Assembly (NCBI RefSeq): GCF_011382965.1 | Contig: NZ_CP049934.1 | Location: 744,001-808,000, forward strand | Source of the DNA: Leucobacter insecticola | GTDB lineage: Bacteria > Actinomycetota > Actinomycetes > Actinomycetales > Microbacteriaceae | Reading direction: 5' to 3' | Length of the DNA stretch: 64,000 nt | Shown: positions 24,220-33,434 of the stretch, piece after piece | How the letters are laid out: each line of letters starts with the position of its first letter | How positions within the stretch are numbered: position 1 is the stretch's first letter | The notes under the pieces: generated by a model | What the model was told of the DNA's origin: nothing | What the model saw: only the letters and a program-made list of their open reading frames with translations | Databases searched by the model: none | Position numbers and translations under genes: made by a program

Positions 24220-26214
24220 CTACGCCTTTGTCTCAGGCACGAGCAACTGGTGCTGCGCGAGCTCCCGATACAGTGGTGTGCTTTCGATGAGCTCCGCGTG
24301 AGTCCCCTCACCGATCACTCGGCCCTCGTCGAGTACGACAATCTTGTCGGAGTCGACGACCGTTGAGAGTCGGTGCGCGATGACCACCAGCGTCCGGCCG
24401 GTTGAGACGGAGTCGAGGGCCTCGCGCATGAGCCGCTCGTTGAGCCCGTCAAGGCTCGCGGTCGACTCGTCAAGTAACAGGATCGGCGGCGCGGTGAGCA
24501 GCGCCCGCGCAATAGCGAGCCTCTGCTTCTCCCCGCCCGAGAGCATCACGCCGTTTTCGCCGACTTGCAGGTCGAGGGCAGAGGTGAGCGGCGTGCTCTC
24601 AGCAGTCCGATCAAGCAGACCGCCGAGATTCACAGCGCGGAGCACTCTCTCGCAGGCGGCATCCGTCGCTTCGGGCGCTCCGAGGCGAAGATTGTCACGC
24701 AGGCTCCCGGCCAGCACAGGCGCATCCTGCTCGACGTAGCCGAGCTGGGCGCGCAATTCGCCCCGCTCGATCGTGCGAATGTCTGCGCCGTGCAGCGAAA
24801 CAAAACCTGATTCGGGATCATAGAAACGCTCGATCAAGCCGAGAATTGTCGACTTGCCAGCGCCCGAGGGTCCGACGAGGGCGACCCGAGATCCGCGCGG
24901 CACCTCGAAGCTAACGCCGTGCAGCACCGGGGTTTCTATGATCTTGGGCGGCGCGGCCTCCGTGTCACGTCGCGTACCGCGGCGCACCAGTTCGCGAGCA
25001 TCCGCGCGGTCGGGCGCTGCTGAACGATAGGTGAAACGCACGTCCGTGAAGCTGATCGCGGGGGCGTCCTCTCGCTGTACCTCACCGAGCGGCATGATGC
25101 GGCCGAGTGGTGAGAGCTGTGCATCATTGTCGGTTTCCGAGGGCAGATTGGATATTTCCTGAATTCGCCCGAGTGCACCGAGTGCTTGGTTCACCGCGCT
25201 GATCGCGCCAAAGGCTTGGCCGAGCGGCATGATCATGAGGAACAGGAAGATGATAAAGGTGACCAGCTGCGCAATGGTGATTGAGCCGGTTGCTACACGG
25301 TAACCGCCAAGCCCGAGTACCACGAGGAACGAGATCTGCACCGCGAGAAAGGAAACCGGCACAATGAACGCCGAGATCTTGGCTACCTTCACACCGAGCA
25401 GATAGGCCTCAGTTGCGTCGCCCTCGGTGGCGCGCTGTTCACGTTCGGCGGCCCCCGCGGCGCGGATTGTGCGAATTGACGAGATCGAACGGTCGACCTG
25501 CGCGGCGAGGTCGCCCACCTTCTCTTGCGAACGGGCAACAGCCGGGCGGATCCTGCTTGAGACGAACACAACAACAACGAGGGCGAGCAGGATCACGCCA
25601 AAGGTGATCCCGAACAGCACCGGATCGATTACGAGCATGCCGATCAGCGCGCCCACAAACACGAGCAACCCGCTGATCGCCTCGACAAACCCCTGCGTGA
25701 GTACTGCGCGCAGCAGTGTTGTGTCACTGCCCACCCGCGACACGAGATCCCCGGTGCGGCGCCGGTCAAACTGTGAGATGGGTAGGTGCAGGATCTTGGC
25801 GATGAGTCGTTTCCGGCTGTGCAGCACGACGCCCTCACCCATGCGTTGCAGCACGTAATGCTGCAGCCCACTGAGCACGGCGTCAACCAACACAATGCTA
25901 ACGAGCACCCCGAGTAGCCAGCCGAGGGCCTGGCCGGCTTCCACTCTCGTGATGATCTGCCCGAGCAGGACCGGTTGCACGAGCGAGGCGACTGCCGACA
26001 CGAGTCCGAGCGCCAACGCGAGAGTGAGCAGGGCGCGCTGCGCGAAGAGGTAGGGGACAAGCTCGCCTATGGACGCCCGTGGTCCCTGGGGTGTGCCGTT
26101 CGCGGAGCCAGTACCGCGCCGCGACTTCGACTTGGATCGCTTGCGGGATCCCGAATTGGGGGAGGAGGGATCGTTTGCCCCTGAGCCGTCGACGTCCGCG
26201 TTTTGCACTGCCAC
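24220..26214 (-). CDS. ABC exporter, fused membrane and ATPase domains
   Basis: A 664-residue half-transporter with a basic, Ser/Gly-rich N-terminal extension (about 45 residues), six transmembrane helices (about 60-340) and a C-terminal ATPase. Walker A GPSGAGKSTILG, Q-loop YVEQDAPVLAG, signature MLSGGEKQRLAIARA, Walker B ILLLDESTASLD and the H-loop VIAHRLSTV are all intact. A linker of about 50 residues (RSAAPDRADARELVRRGTRR) is inserted in the early ATPase domain, which is unusual in length. It probably exports lipids, peptides or drugs as a homodimer. GTG start at 26214. It converges with the acyltransferase gene. Confidence 0.9.
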   Translation of the reverse strand: MAVQNADVDGSGANDPSSPNSGSRKRSKSKSRRGTGSANGTPQGPRASIGELVPYLFAQRALLTLALALGLVSAVASLVQPVLLGQIITRVEAGQALGWLLGVLVSIVLVDAVLSGLQHYVLQRMGEGVVLHSRKRLIAKILHLPISQFDRRRTGDLVSRVGSDTTLLRAVLTQGFVEAISGLLVFVGALIGMLVIDPVLFGITFGVILLALVVVVFVSSRIRPAVARSQEKVGDLAAQVDRSISSIRTIRAAGAAEREQRATEGDATEAYLLGVKVAKISAFIVPVSFLAVQISFLVVLGLGGYRVATGSITIAQLVTFIIFLFLMIMPLGQAFGAISAVNQALGALGRIQEISNLPSETDNDAQLSPLGRIMPLGEVQREDAPAISFTDVRFTYRSAAPDRADARELVRRGTRRDTEAAPPKIIETPVLHGVSFEVPRGSRVALVGPSGAGKSTILGLIERFYDPESGFVSLHGADIRTIERGELRAQLGYVEQDAPVLAGSLRDNLRLGAPEATDAACERVLRAVNLGGLLDRTAESTPLTSALDLQVGENGVMLSGGEKQRLAIARALLTAPPILLLDESTASLDGLNERLMREALDSVSTGRTLVVIAHRLSTVVDSDKIVVLDEGRVIGEGTHAELIESTPLYRELAQHQLLVPETKA

Positions 26215-26305
26215 GGTCCTACTGTAGGCCCCCGCCCTGGCAGTTTGCTTGCCGCCCGTGCCCGCTTAGCGAAACCATATGGTCTCGGCAGGATACGGGG
26301 TCGGC

Positions 26306-26818
26306 CTAGGGCCGCGCGGCGCCCGGAGCTCGATGCGTGGTTGATCCCTCGTCGCGGATCCGGCGCAGCTGAACCGCAAGGTGCAGCGCGGCCTCGGTGG
26401 CTTCTTGCCCCTTCGACTCTGGTGCGCCCGGTCTCCCAGAACGGTCAAGTGCCTGCTGCTCGGTGTCCGTGGTGAGCACGCCAAAGCCAACTGGCTTACC
26501 GGTGTCGAGCTGCACCCGGGTAAGGCCGTCGGTAACGGCATTGCAGACATAGTCGAAGTGGGGGGTGCCGCCACGAATGATCACGCCGAGGCACACAGCG
26601 GCGTCAAAGCCGCTCTTCAGTGCCGCCTGCGCGGCGGCGGGCAACTCAAAGGCTCCGGCTACCCGGAACAGTGTGTGATCCGCTCCCGCTGCATTCGCGG
26701 TTGCCTGCGCCCCGGCGATGAGGGGAGACATGATTTCCTCGTGCCAACTCCCAGCGATGATGGCGACACGCAGTCCGCTCGCGTCGACGGTCAGATCCGG
26801 GGCTCCTGCTCCGCTCAT
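26306..26818 (-). CDS. ribH: 6,7-dimethyl-8-ribityllumazine synthase
   Basis: Condenses the pyrimidine product of the RibD step with 3,4-dihydroxybutanone 4-phosphate, the penultimate step to riboflavin. The 170-residue protein has VAIIAGSWHEEIMSPL, RVAGAFELPAAAQAAL, CLGVIIRGGTPHFDYVCNAV with the catalytic His, and PVGFGVLTTDTEQQALDRSG. ATG 26818 is preceded by a strong AAGGAGG. It is the last gene of the rib operon, separated from ribBA by a REP-like repeat. Confidence 0.95.
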   Translation of the reverse strand: MSGAGAPDLTVDASGLRVAIIAGSWHEEIMSPLIAGAQATANAAGADHTLFRVAGAFELPAAAQAALKSGFDAAVCLGVIIRGGTPHFDYVCNAVTDGLTRVQLDTGKPVGFGVLTTDTEQQALDRSGRPGAPESKGQEATEAALHLAVQLRRIRDEGSTTHRAPGAARP

Positions 26819-26844
26819 GGGTCCTCCTTGGTGTGAGACGAGTG

Positions 26845-26910
26845 CGATACCCGCCGATTGAAACGAGTGCGACACCCGCCGATTGAGCGAGCTTGCGAGT
26901 CGAAATCAAG
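26845..26910. repeat. REP-like repeat cluster between ribBA and ribH
   Basis: CCGCCGATTGA occurs twice (about 26850 and 26876), the second followed by GCGAGCTTGCGAGTCGAAATC. It belongs to the same family as the repeats at 16281 and inside ribD. It lies in the transcribed spacer of the rib operon and could set the relative amount of ribH mRNA. Confidence 0.6.
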
Positions 26911-26945
26911 GCCCCCGACGCGCAAGCTCGCCCGCTGAGTCTGGA

Positions 26946-28208
26946 CTACGAAATATCGATCGGCAGCGTGTGGCCCATTCGGTCACGCTTCGCGTTCAGG
27001 TAACCGACGTTGACGTCGTTCACGCCGACAAGCAAGGGGACCCGCTCGGTGATCGTTACCCCGTGCTCCTCGAGCTGCGCAATTTTGTCTGGGTTATTGG
27101 TGAGGAGTCGCACCCGGTTGATACCCAGGTCGCTCAGGATCTCGGCTGCTGCCGTGTAGTCGCGGGCGTCGGCAGGAAGCCCGAGCTGCAGGTTCGCGTC
27201 GAGAGTGTCGACACCCTGCTCCTGCAACTGGTAGGCGCGCAACTTGTTCGCCAGGCCGATCCCGCGCCCTTCATGCCCTCGCAGGTATACGACAACGCCA
27301 CCGTGCTCGTAGACCTGGGCGAGGGCAGCGTCCAGCTGTGGTCCGCACTCGCATTTGAGCGAGCCGAAGGCCTCGCCGGTGATGCACTCGGAGTGGACGC
27401 GCACGAGCGCGTTGTCGCCGGGCAGCTCACCGTCAGGCCCGGGAGCGACGAGCGCGACATGGTCGATGCCGGCTCGGAGATCCCGGTACGCCAGGGCGCG
27501 GAAGTCACCGTGTCGCGTCGGCAACGCGGTGTCAGCCCGCAGGCTCACTCGGCGGTGCTGGCTCTCTTGCGGCGCTCCCTCGGGATCGATTTCGTTGAGA
27601 TATGCGATCAGCTGTTCGATCGTGATCACGGGGATGTTTTCGCGGTTTCCGAGCTGGATCAGCTCGGGCAGTCGCATCATCTCGCCGTCTTCCTCCACGA
27701 TCTCGGCGATGACGGCGACGGGGCGCAAACCCGCGAGACGCATCAGCTCGACTCCGGCCTCGGTGTGCCCGTCACGGGCACGCACCCCACCATCGACGGC
27801 GCGAAGCGGGAGCACGTGGCCGGGGCGTCGAACATCCGTGGGCACAGCATCCCGGTTGGCGAGGGCCCGCACGGTGGCGGTGCGGTCACTCGCGCTGATG
27901 CCGGTGGTGACCCCGTGGCTTGCGTCGACAGTGACGGTGTATGCCGTTCCGCGTACGTCCTCGTTGTTGCTGACCATCATGGGCAGCTCAAGCTGATCTG
28001 CGACCTCGTTCGACATGGGGGCGCACAGCAGCCCTGAAGACCAGCGCACGGTCCAGGCGATCCATTCGGCCGTGGCGAGTTCCGCGGAGAGAATCACATC
28101 CCCCTCGTTTTCGCGGTTCTCGTTGTCGGCGACGATCACAGGCCGACCGGCCTTGATCGCTGCGATGGCCTCTTCGATGTTGGAGATGCCCGTGCTGCTA
28201 GTCGTCAT
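26946..28208 (-). CDS. ribBA: bifunctional 3,4-dihydroxy-2-butanone-4-phosphate synthase / GTP cyclohydrolase II
   Basis: Feeds both branches of riboflavin synthesis. The N-terminal RibB domain (about 1-205) has the metal-binding DNENRENEGDVI and the His/Glu region HTEAGVELMRLAGL. The C-terminal RibA domain (about 210-420) has VRVHSECITGEAFGSLKCECGPQL, containing the three zinc-binding Cys, and YLRGHEGRGIGLANKLRAY. The 420-residue length is normal. One deviation is RRPGHVLPLRAVDGG, within normal family variation. ATG 28208 overlaps the end of ribE by 4 bases. Expression is under the upstream FMN riboswitch. Confidence 0.95.
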   Translation of the reverse strand: MTTSSTGISNIEEAIAAIKAGRPVIVADNENRENEGDVILSAELATAEWIAWTVRWSSGLLCAPMSNEVADQLELPMMVSNNEDVRGTAYTVTVDASHGVTTGISASDRTATVRALANRDAVPTDVRRPGHVLPLRAVDGGVRARDGHTEAGVELMRLAGLRPVAVIAEIVEEDGEMMRLPELIQLGNRENIPVITIEQLIAYLNEIDPEGAPQESQHRRVSLRADTALPTRHGDFRALAYRDLRAGIDHVALVAPGPDGELPGDNALVRVHSECITGEAFGSLKCECGPQLDAALAQVYEHGGVVVYLRGHEGRGIGLANKLRAYQLQEQGVDTLDANLQLGLPADARDYTAAAEILSDLGINRVRLLTNNPDKIAQLEEHGVTITERVPLLVGVNDVNVGYLNAKRDRMGHTLPIDIS

Positions 28209-28891
28209 GAGTGTGATCCTTCGATGCTGGGGAGAGGTGCTGCTTGAGTATTGAAAGCGTTGGTTTCGACGACGCCGAGGCGGAGCATGCGCGCGACGTG
28301 GCGGGCGAGAATGTCGGTCTCGACGTTGACGCGATCCCCGGGCCGGAGCTCACCCAGGATCGTCGCCGAGAGGGTCTCGGGAATGAGGGACACCTCGAAC
28401 CACTGCTCGCTCTCCTGCTCGGCGGCGATCGCCGAGACGGTGAGCGAGACTCCGGAGAGGGTGACCGATCCCTTATCGACGAGCAGCGGTGCAAGGGCGG
28501 CGTCGAGGCTGAAGCGCAGCACCTGCCACGCATCCCCCGGGGTGACCGACAGCAGCGTCGCGGTGCCGTCGACGTGCCCCTGCACGATGTGGCCACCAAG
28601 CCGGGTGTCTACCCGCACCGCGCGCTCGAGGTTCACCGCATCGCCGGGAGTGAGCTCCCCGAGCGTCGACATCCTGATTGACTGTGCCATCACATCTGCA
28701 GTGAAGGTGCCGCGGCCGTCGTTGGTGTGGCCCTGCTCGATCACGGTGAGGCACACGCCTGACACGCAGACCGAGGCGCCGTGGCTGGCGTCGCTCGTCA
28801 CGAGGGGCCCAGCAACCGTGAGGCGGAGTGAGTCTTCGAGCGTTTCGACGGCGACAATTTCGCCGATCTCTTCGATGAGTCCTGTGAACAT
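28205..28891 (-). CDS. ribE: riboflavin synthase, alpha chain
   Basis: Dismutates two lumazine molecules to riboflavin. The 228-residue protein shows the two-fold repeated barrel: MFTGLIEEIGEIV, SVCVSGVCLTV and MAQSIRMSTLG in the first half, then GGHIVQGHVDGTA, GSVTLSGVSLTVS and ETDILARHVARML in the second. The C-terminal about 20 residues are a variable tail. It lies 10 bases after the ribD reductase part and overlaps ribBA by 4 bases. Confidence 0.94.
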   Translation of the reverse strand: MFTGLIEEIGEIVAVETLEDSLRLTVAGPLVTSDASHGASVCVSGVCLTVIEQGHTNDGRGTFTADVMAQSIRMSTLGELTPGDAVNLERAVRVDTRLGGHIVQGHVDGTATLLSVTPGDAWQVLRFSLDAALAPLLVDKGSVTLSGVSLTVSAIAAEQESEQWFEVSLIPETLSATILGELRPGDRVNVETDILARHVARMLRLGVVETNAFNTQAAPLPSIEGSHS

Positions 28892-28901
28892 GGGATCCTT
28901 C

Positions 28902-30094
28902 CTATGCCTGAACTGCCGGGTTGGTGGGTGAAGGGGTGGCGTACGAGACGAGCGATCCGCGCAGCAGCAGGTCGGCGCCCAGCATGGCCATATGCTGAAC
29001 GCGCACGCGCCGGATCCCGGCCATGCTGTCTACCCCGATGTCGCCGAGCGCGAGATGCTGCCCGCCGAGGAGCGCGGGCGCGATGTACACCAGCAAATCG
29101 TCGACGAGACCGGTGGCGAGGAACGCGCTTGCAACAGACGGGCCTCCCTCAACGAAGAGCCGGGTGATACCCATGTCGTGGAGCTCCGCGAGCATGCCGG
29201 GGATATCGTCGCCGGAGAACTGCAGCGGGGCCGCGAGCCCGCGTGCGGCAAGGGCGGGATGCTCGCGCAGTTTCGCTTTCGCTGGGATCTCGCGGCGCCC
29301 GAGCACGATCGGCACCGGTTGTTCAGCCGCGGGAACCAGCAGCCCGCCGGTCTCCGCGCGCGCGGTGAGCGCCGGATCGTCGGCAAGCAGGGTACCGGTG
29401 CCGACCAGGATCGCGTCGGCCTCCGCACGGCGGCGGTGTACATCGCCGCGGGCATCGACGCCCGTGATCCACTGGCTTGAGCCATCTGCGGCGGCCGCCC
29501 GCCCGTCAAGCGTCTGCGCCCACTTCACCGTGACGTGCGGGCGGGGGAGGTCGGGGGAGTGATTTCGACTTCTCGCTGCGCTCGTCGCTCAATCGGCGGA
29601 GTGGGAGTGCTGGCGGCGTCTTGAATCGGCGGAGTGGGGGCTGCAGGCACCCGCGCCAGCCAGGGGCCGATCACGGCCCGAGCCTCGCCGGGAAGTACTC
29701 CAGCGATGACCTCAACCCCAGCTGCCCGCAGCGTTGCCGCCCCTCCAGAGGAGGCGTCACCCGGATCGCTCAGCGCATACACAACAGTGCCGATCCCGAA
29801 CTCGCTCAGCGCCACCGCGCACGGCCCGGTGCGGCCGGTGTGGTTGCAGGGTTCGAGGGTGACGACGGCCGTGAGTTCGCGGGAGCGGCGGCGCCACTCC
29901 TCAGGAACCCTGCTGAGAGCGTCGACCTCGGCGTGTGGTGTGCCGGCTCCGCGGTGCCAGCCCTCGGAGACAATGCGACCCTCTGGATCGAGCACTACAC
30001 ACCCGACCTGCGGGTTGATGTCGCCCGCCGGACCGCGCCTCGCGATCACGAGCGCGCGACGCATGGCGTCCGTCAAGATCTCTCGCTCTACCAT
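28902..30094 (-). pseudogene. ribD: RibD deaminase/reductase, frame broken by an apparent missing base in the linker
   Basis: RibD performs the deaminase and reductase steps of riboflavin synthesis. The deaminase part (29525-30094) has the zinc motifs GTPHAEVDAL and VVTLEPCNHTGRTGPC. The reductase part (28902-29528) starts VKWAQTLDGRAAA and contains LFVEGGPSVASAF. As read, the two are separate frames overlapping as GTGA. Adding one C to the run 29543-29547 gives RPHVTVKWAQ and fuses them into a normal bifunctional protein of about 398 residues, so a sequencing error is more likely than a natural split. The linker between domains is unusually long because a REP-like repeat is inserted in frame (29561-29632). 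It is the first gene after the FMN riboswitch. Confidence 0.85.
29561..29632 (-). repeat. REP-like repeat inside ribD
   Basis: On the minus strand CCGCCGATT occurs twice, the second copy continuing GAGCGACGAGCGCAGCGAGAAGTCGAAATC, the same family as the intergenic copies. It encodes TPPIQ... and PPIERRAQREVEI in the interdomain linker, where extra residues are tolerated. Confidence 0.65.
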
Positions 30095-30145
30095 CCGGTC
30101 TCACTGTCTGTGCGCGGACCGGGTGTGCAGGGTTTACGAAAGCCG

Positions 30146-30292
30146 TGACCCTGCGTTCCTCTCATCCGGACTAGGTGTACGTAACCGCACACCATCACCG
30201 TCGGTACCGGAATTCCACCGGTTCAGCCTCGCGGGAGCGAGGGTCGCGGACTTTGACCGCCGGTTCGGATTCTCACCGACCCCGGAACACGC
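30146..30292 (-). promoter_or_regulatory. FMN riboswitch (RFN element)
   Basis: On the minus strand the conserved blocks appear in order: GGGGTCGGTGAGAATCCG, AACCGGCGGT, AGTCCGCGACCC, GAACCGGTGGAATTCCGGTA, CCGACGGTGATG and AGTCCGGATGAGAGGAACGC. This is the full six-helix FMN-binding aptamer. It lies 52 bases upstream of ribD, so FMN should switch off the ribD-ribE-ribBA-ribH operon, in actinomycetes most likely at translation initiation. Confidence 0.95.
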
Positions 30293-30370
30293 TTCCTACT
30301 GTAGACCCTGTGGCGGCCCGGTGGGGCGTGTTCGCTGACAGCTTGCTGGGGGCTCGGATGTCCGGCTTCG

Positions 30371-31525
<1,155 letters not shown>

Positions 31526-32383
31526 TTATGCGCGATAGTCGACGATCACGGGGGCGTGATCGGACCAGCGAGTGTCGTAGGAGGGGTAGCGATCCACCCG
31601 ATAGTCTTCGACCCTTTCGGCGAGAGCCGGGGTGACGACCTGATAGTCGATCCGCCAGCCGGTGTCGTTGTCGAAGGCCTGGCCGCGATTGGACCACCAG
31701 GTGTAGGGCCCGTCGACCTCTCCCGCGAAACGGCGGCCCACGTCGATCCAGCCGTAACCCGCGCCCTCGGTGCCATCGACGCCTGTGACGATCTCGCCGC
31801 GGGGCCCGAAGAAACGATCAAAGTAGGAGCGTTCACGCGGCAGGAAGCCGCTGCGCTTCACGTTGCCGCGCCAATTTTTGATGTCAAGCTCGCGGTGGCC
31901 GACATTGAAGTCGCCCACGATCGCGACAAACTCGCGCTCATCCATCAGCTCGTTCATGCGCTCGCCCATGGCGTCGAGGAACGCCCATTTGGCTTCCTGC
32001 TTCGGCGTATCAACCTCGCCGGAGTGTGTGTAATTGCTGATCACCGTGATCGGGGTGCTGCCGAGCATGAAGTCAGCTTCGAGCCAGCGGCCGGAGGACT
32101 GGATCGACTCCTGCGTATCAGGGGCGCCGAGGCCGATGCGATGCGCCGTTGACGGCATGCGGCTCGCAATTGCGACACCGGCGCGGCCCTTGATCTGGCA
32201 GGGATCGTGCAGGATGTGCCAGTCGCCGCCGAGCAGTTCTTCGATGTGCGAATTGTCGGCACGCACTTCTTGGAGCGCGAGCACATCCACGCCGCTCGTT
32301 GCCAACCACTCACCCATGCCCTTGCGGAAGGCTGCACGAATGCCATTAACGTTTACAGACGCAACGCGAAGAGTCTCAGCCAT
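31526..32383 (-). CDS. exodeoxyribonuclease III family protein (paralogue 1)
   Basis: This 285-residue endonuclease/exonuclease/phosphatase-fold protein has VASVNVNGIRAAFRKG, the metal ligand Glu in LALQEVRA, the active-site VGDFNVGHRELDIKN, GWIDVGRRF and the final WSDHAPVIVDY with the catalytic His. This is a full AP-endonuclease set, for repairing abasic sites. A second family member is encoded immediately upstream (32404-33282) and differs clearly, so the two have probably specialised. Confidence 0.93.
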   Translation of the reverse strand: MAETLRVASVNVNGIRAAFRKGMGEWLATSGVDVLALQEVRADNSHIEELLGGDWHILHDPCQIKGRAGVAIASRMPSTAHRIGLGAPDTQESIQSSGRWLEADFMLGSTPITVISNYTHSGEVDTPKQEAKWAFLDAMGERMNELMDEREFVAIVGDFNVGHRELDIKNWRGNVKRSGFLPRERSYFDRFFGPRGEIVTGVDGTEGAGYGWIDVGRRFAGEVDGPYTWWSNRGQAFDNDTGWRIDYQVVTPALAERVEDYRVDRYPSYDTRWSDHAPVIVDYRA

Positions 32384-32403
32384 GCCGACCAGTCTACTTC
32401 TCC

Positions 32404-33282
32404 CTAGAACACCATCGGGCGGTCGTACTCGTCTTCAAAGGTGCCCCCGAAAAGTGATGGATCGACGTCACAGACGACGGGCACGTGGTCGCTGGGAGCA
32501 TCACCCTTGCGTTCGTCGCGGTCGATGCTCGCGCCCGTTACCGCATCGGCGAAGGCTTCGGAGCCCATAATGAAGTCGATGCGCATGCCCTCGTTCTTCG
32601 GGAAGCGGCCGGCCTTGTAATCCCAAAAGGTGTAGCCCTCCGGCACGATCGGACGAACGACATCGGAGACAGACGGCGCGAAGGACGCAAACATCGCGCG
32701 TTCTTCCGCGGAGACATGCGTAGAGACACCCGGCGTGAAGCTGGGGTCGCCCATGTCGGCGTCGAAGGGGGCAATGTTCCAGTCGCCCATGAGCGCGAGC
32801 GGCAGCTCGGGATCCTCCGCCAGCCACGCCTCGGTGTTCGTGCGAAGCGCTTCGAGCCAGGCGAGCTTATAGGAGAAGTGCGGATCCTCAAGCCCGCGGC
32901 CGTTGGGAACGTAGAGGCTCCACAGGCGGAGATCCCCGACGGTCACGCCGAGGGCGCGCGCCTCGAGCGGCAACCCGTTGGGGCCCTCACCCTGCACGGC
33001 TTCCTGCCCCTTGATCGGTTTGCCAAAGCCCGGCATCGCGTCAAAGCCGCGAGAGACCTCAGTCATCTCGTGTTTGCTTGCGAACGCGACGCCGTTCCAC
33101 TGATTCAGCCCGTGAATCTCGAGCTGATACCCGGCCTGCTCGAAGGCCTCGACGGGGAACTGTTCGGGCTTGCACTTGATCTCCTGCATCGCGAGGACAT
33201 CAACGTCGTTGCGGACGAGCCAGTCAACGACGCGGCCATAGCGGGTGCGGATCGAGTTCACATTCCAGGTGGCAATACGCAT
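32404..33282 (-). CDS. exodeoxyribonuclease III family protein (paralogue 2)
   Basis: Second AP-endonuclease-like protein, 292 residues from ATG 33282. It has MRIATWNVNSIRTRYGRVVDWL, LAMQEIKCKPEQFP with the metal Glu, the Asn/Asp pair in MGDWNIAPFDADM, GYTFWDYKAGRFPKNEGMRIDFIMGS and PSDHVPVVCDV. This form, with WDY and RIDFIMGS, is the classic Xth type. An in-frame GTG at 33303 precedes the ATG without better support. It is the first gene of the two-gene nuclease unit. Confidence 0.93.
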   Translation of the reverse strand: MRIATWNVNSIRTRYGRVVDWLVRNDVDVLAMQEIKCKPEQFPVEAFEQAGYQLEIHGLNQWNGVAFASKHEMTEVSRGFDAMPGFGKPIKGQEAVQGEGPNGLPLEARALGVTVGDLRLWSLYVPNGRGLEDPHFSYKLAWLEALRTNTEAWLAEDPELPLALMGDWNIAPFDADMGDPSFTPGVSTHVSAEERAMFASFAPSVSDVVRPIVPEGYTFWDYKAGRFPKNEGMRIDFIMGSEAFADAVTGASIDRDERKGDAPSDHVPVVCDVDPSLFGGTFEDEYDRPMVF

Positions 33283-33348
33283 GCCATCCAGCTTAAGGGT
33301 CACTCATCGGGTATCCCGCCCCGGCCGGTCAACTCCTCGGCAGCGGGC

Positions 33349-33404
33349 TCAGGTGTCACGGATGTGTAGTTCGCGGTGCTGAAGTACACATCCGTGACAC
33401 CTGA
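33349..33404. terminator. 20-bp perfect palindrome between surface-protein and nuclease genes
   Basis: 33349-33368 pairs perfectly with 33385-33404; the loop is 16 bases. It lies after the LRR protein gene (-) and upstream of the nuclease genes (-), so it should end LRR transcription. No T tract follows. Confidence 0.65.
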
Positions 33405-33434
33405 ACGTAGTTTGTGTGCTTGGGACGCCAGAGA

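Noticed and set aside
26883..28037. Open frame of 384 codons antisense to ribBA
   Set aside because: ribBA is intact and unmistakable on the other strand; the antisense product has no recognisable domain or ribosome binding site.
29525..29528. ribD as two genes naturally split and coupled by a GTGA overlap
   Set aside because: One extra C restores the conserved RPHVTVKWAQ junction of bifunctional RibD, and ten other loci in the window show the same kind of missing base.
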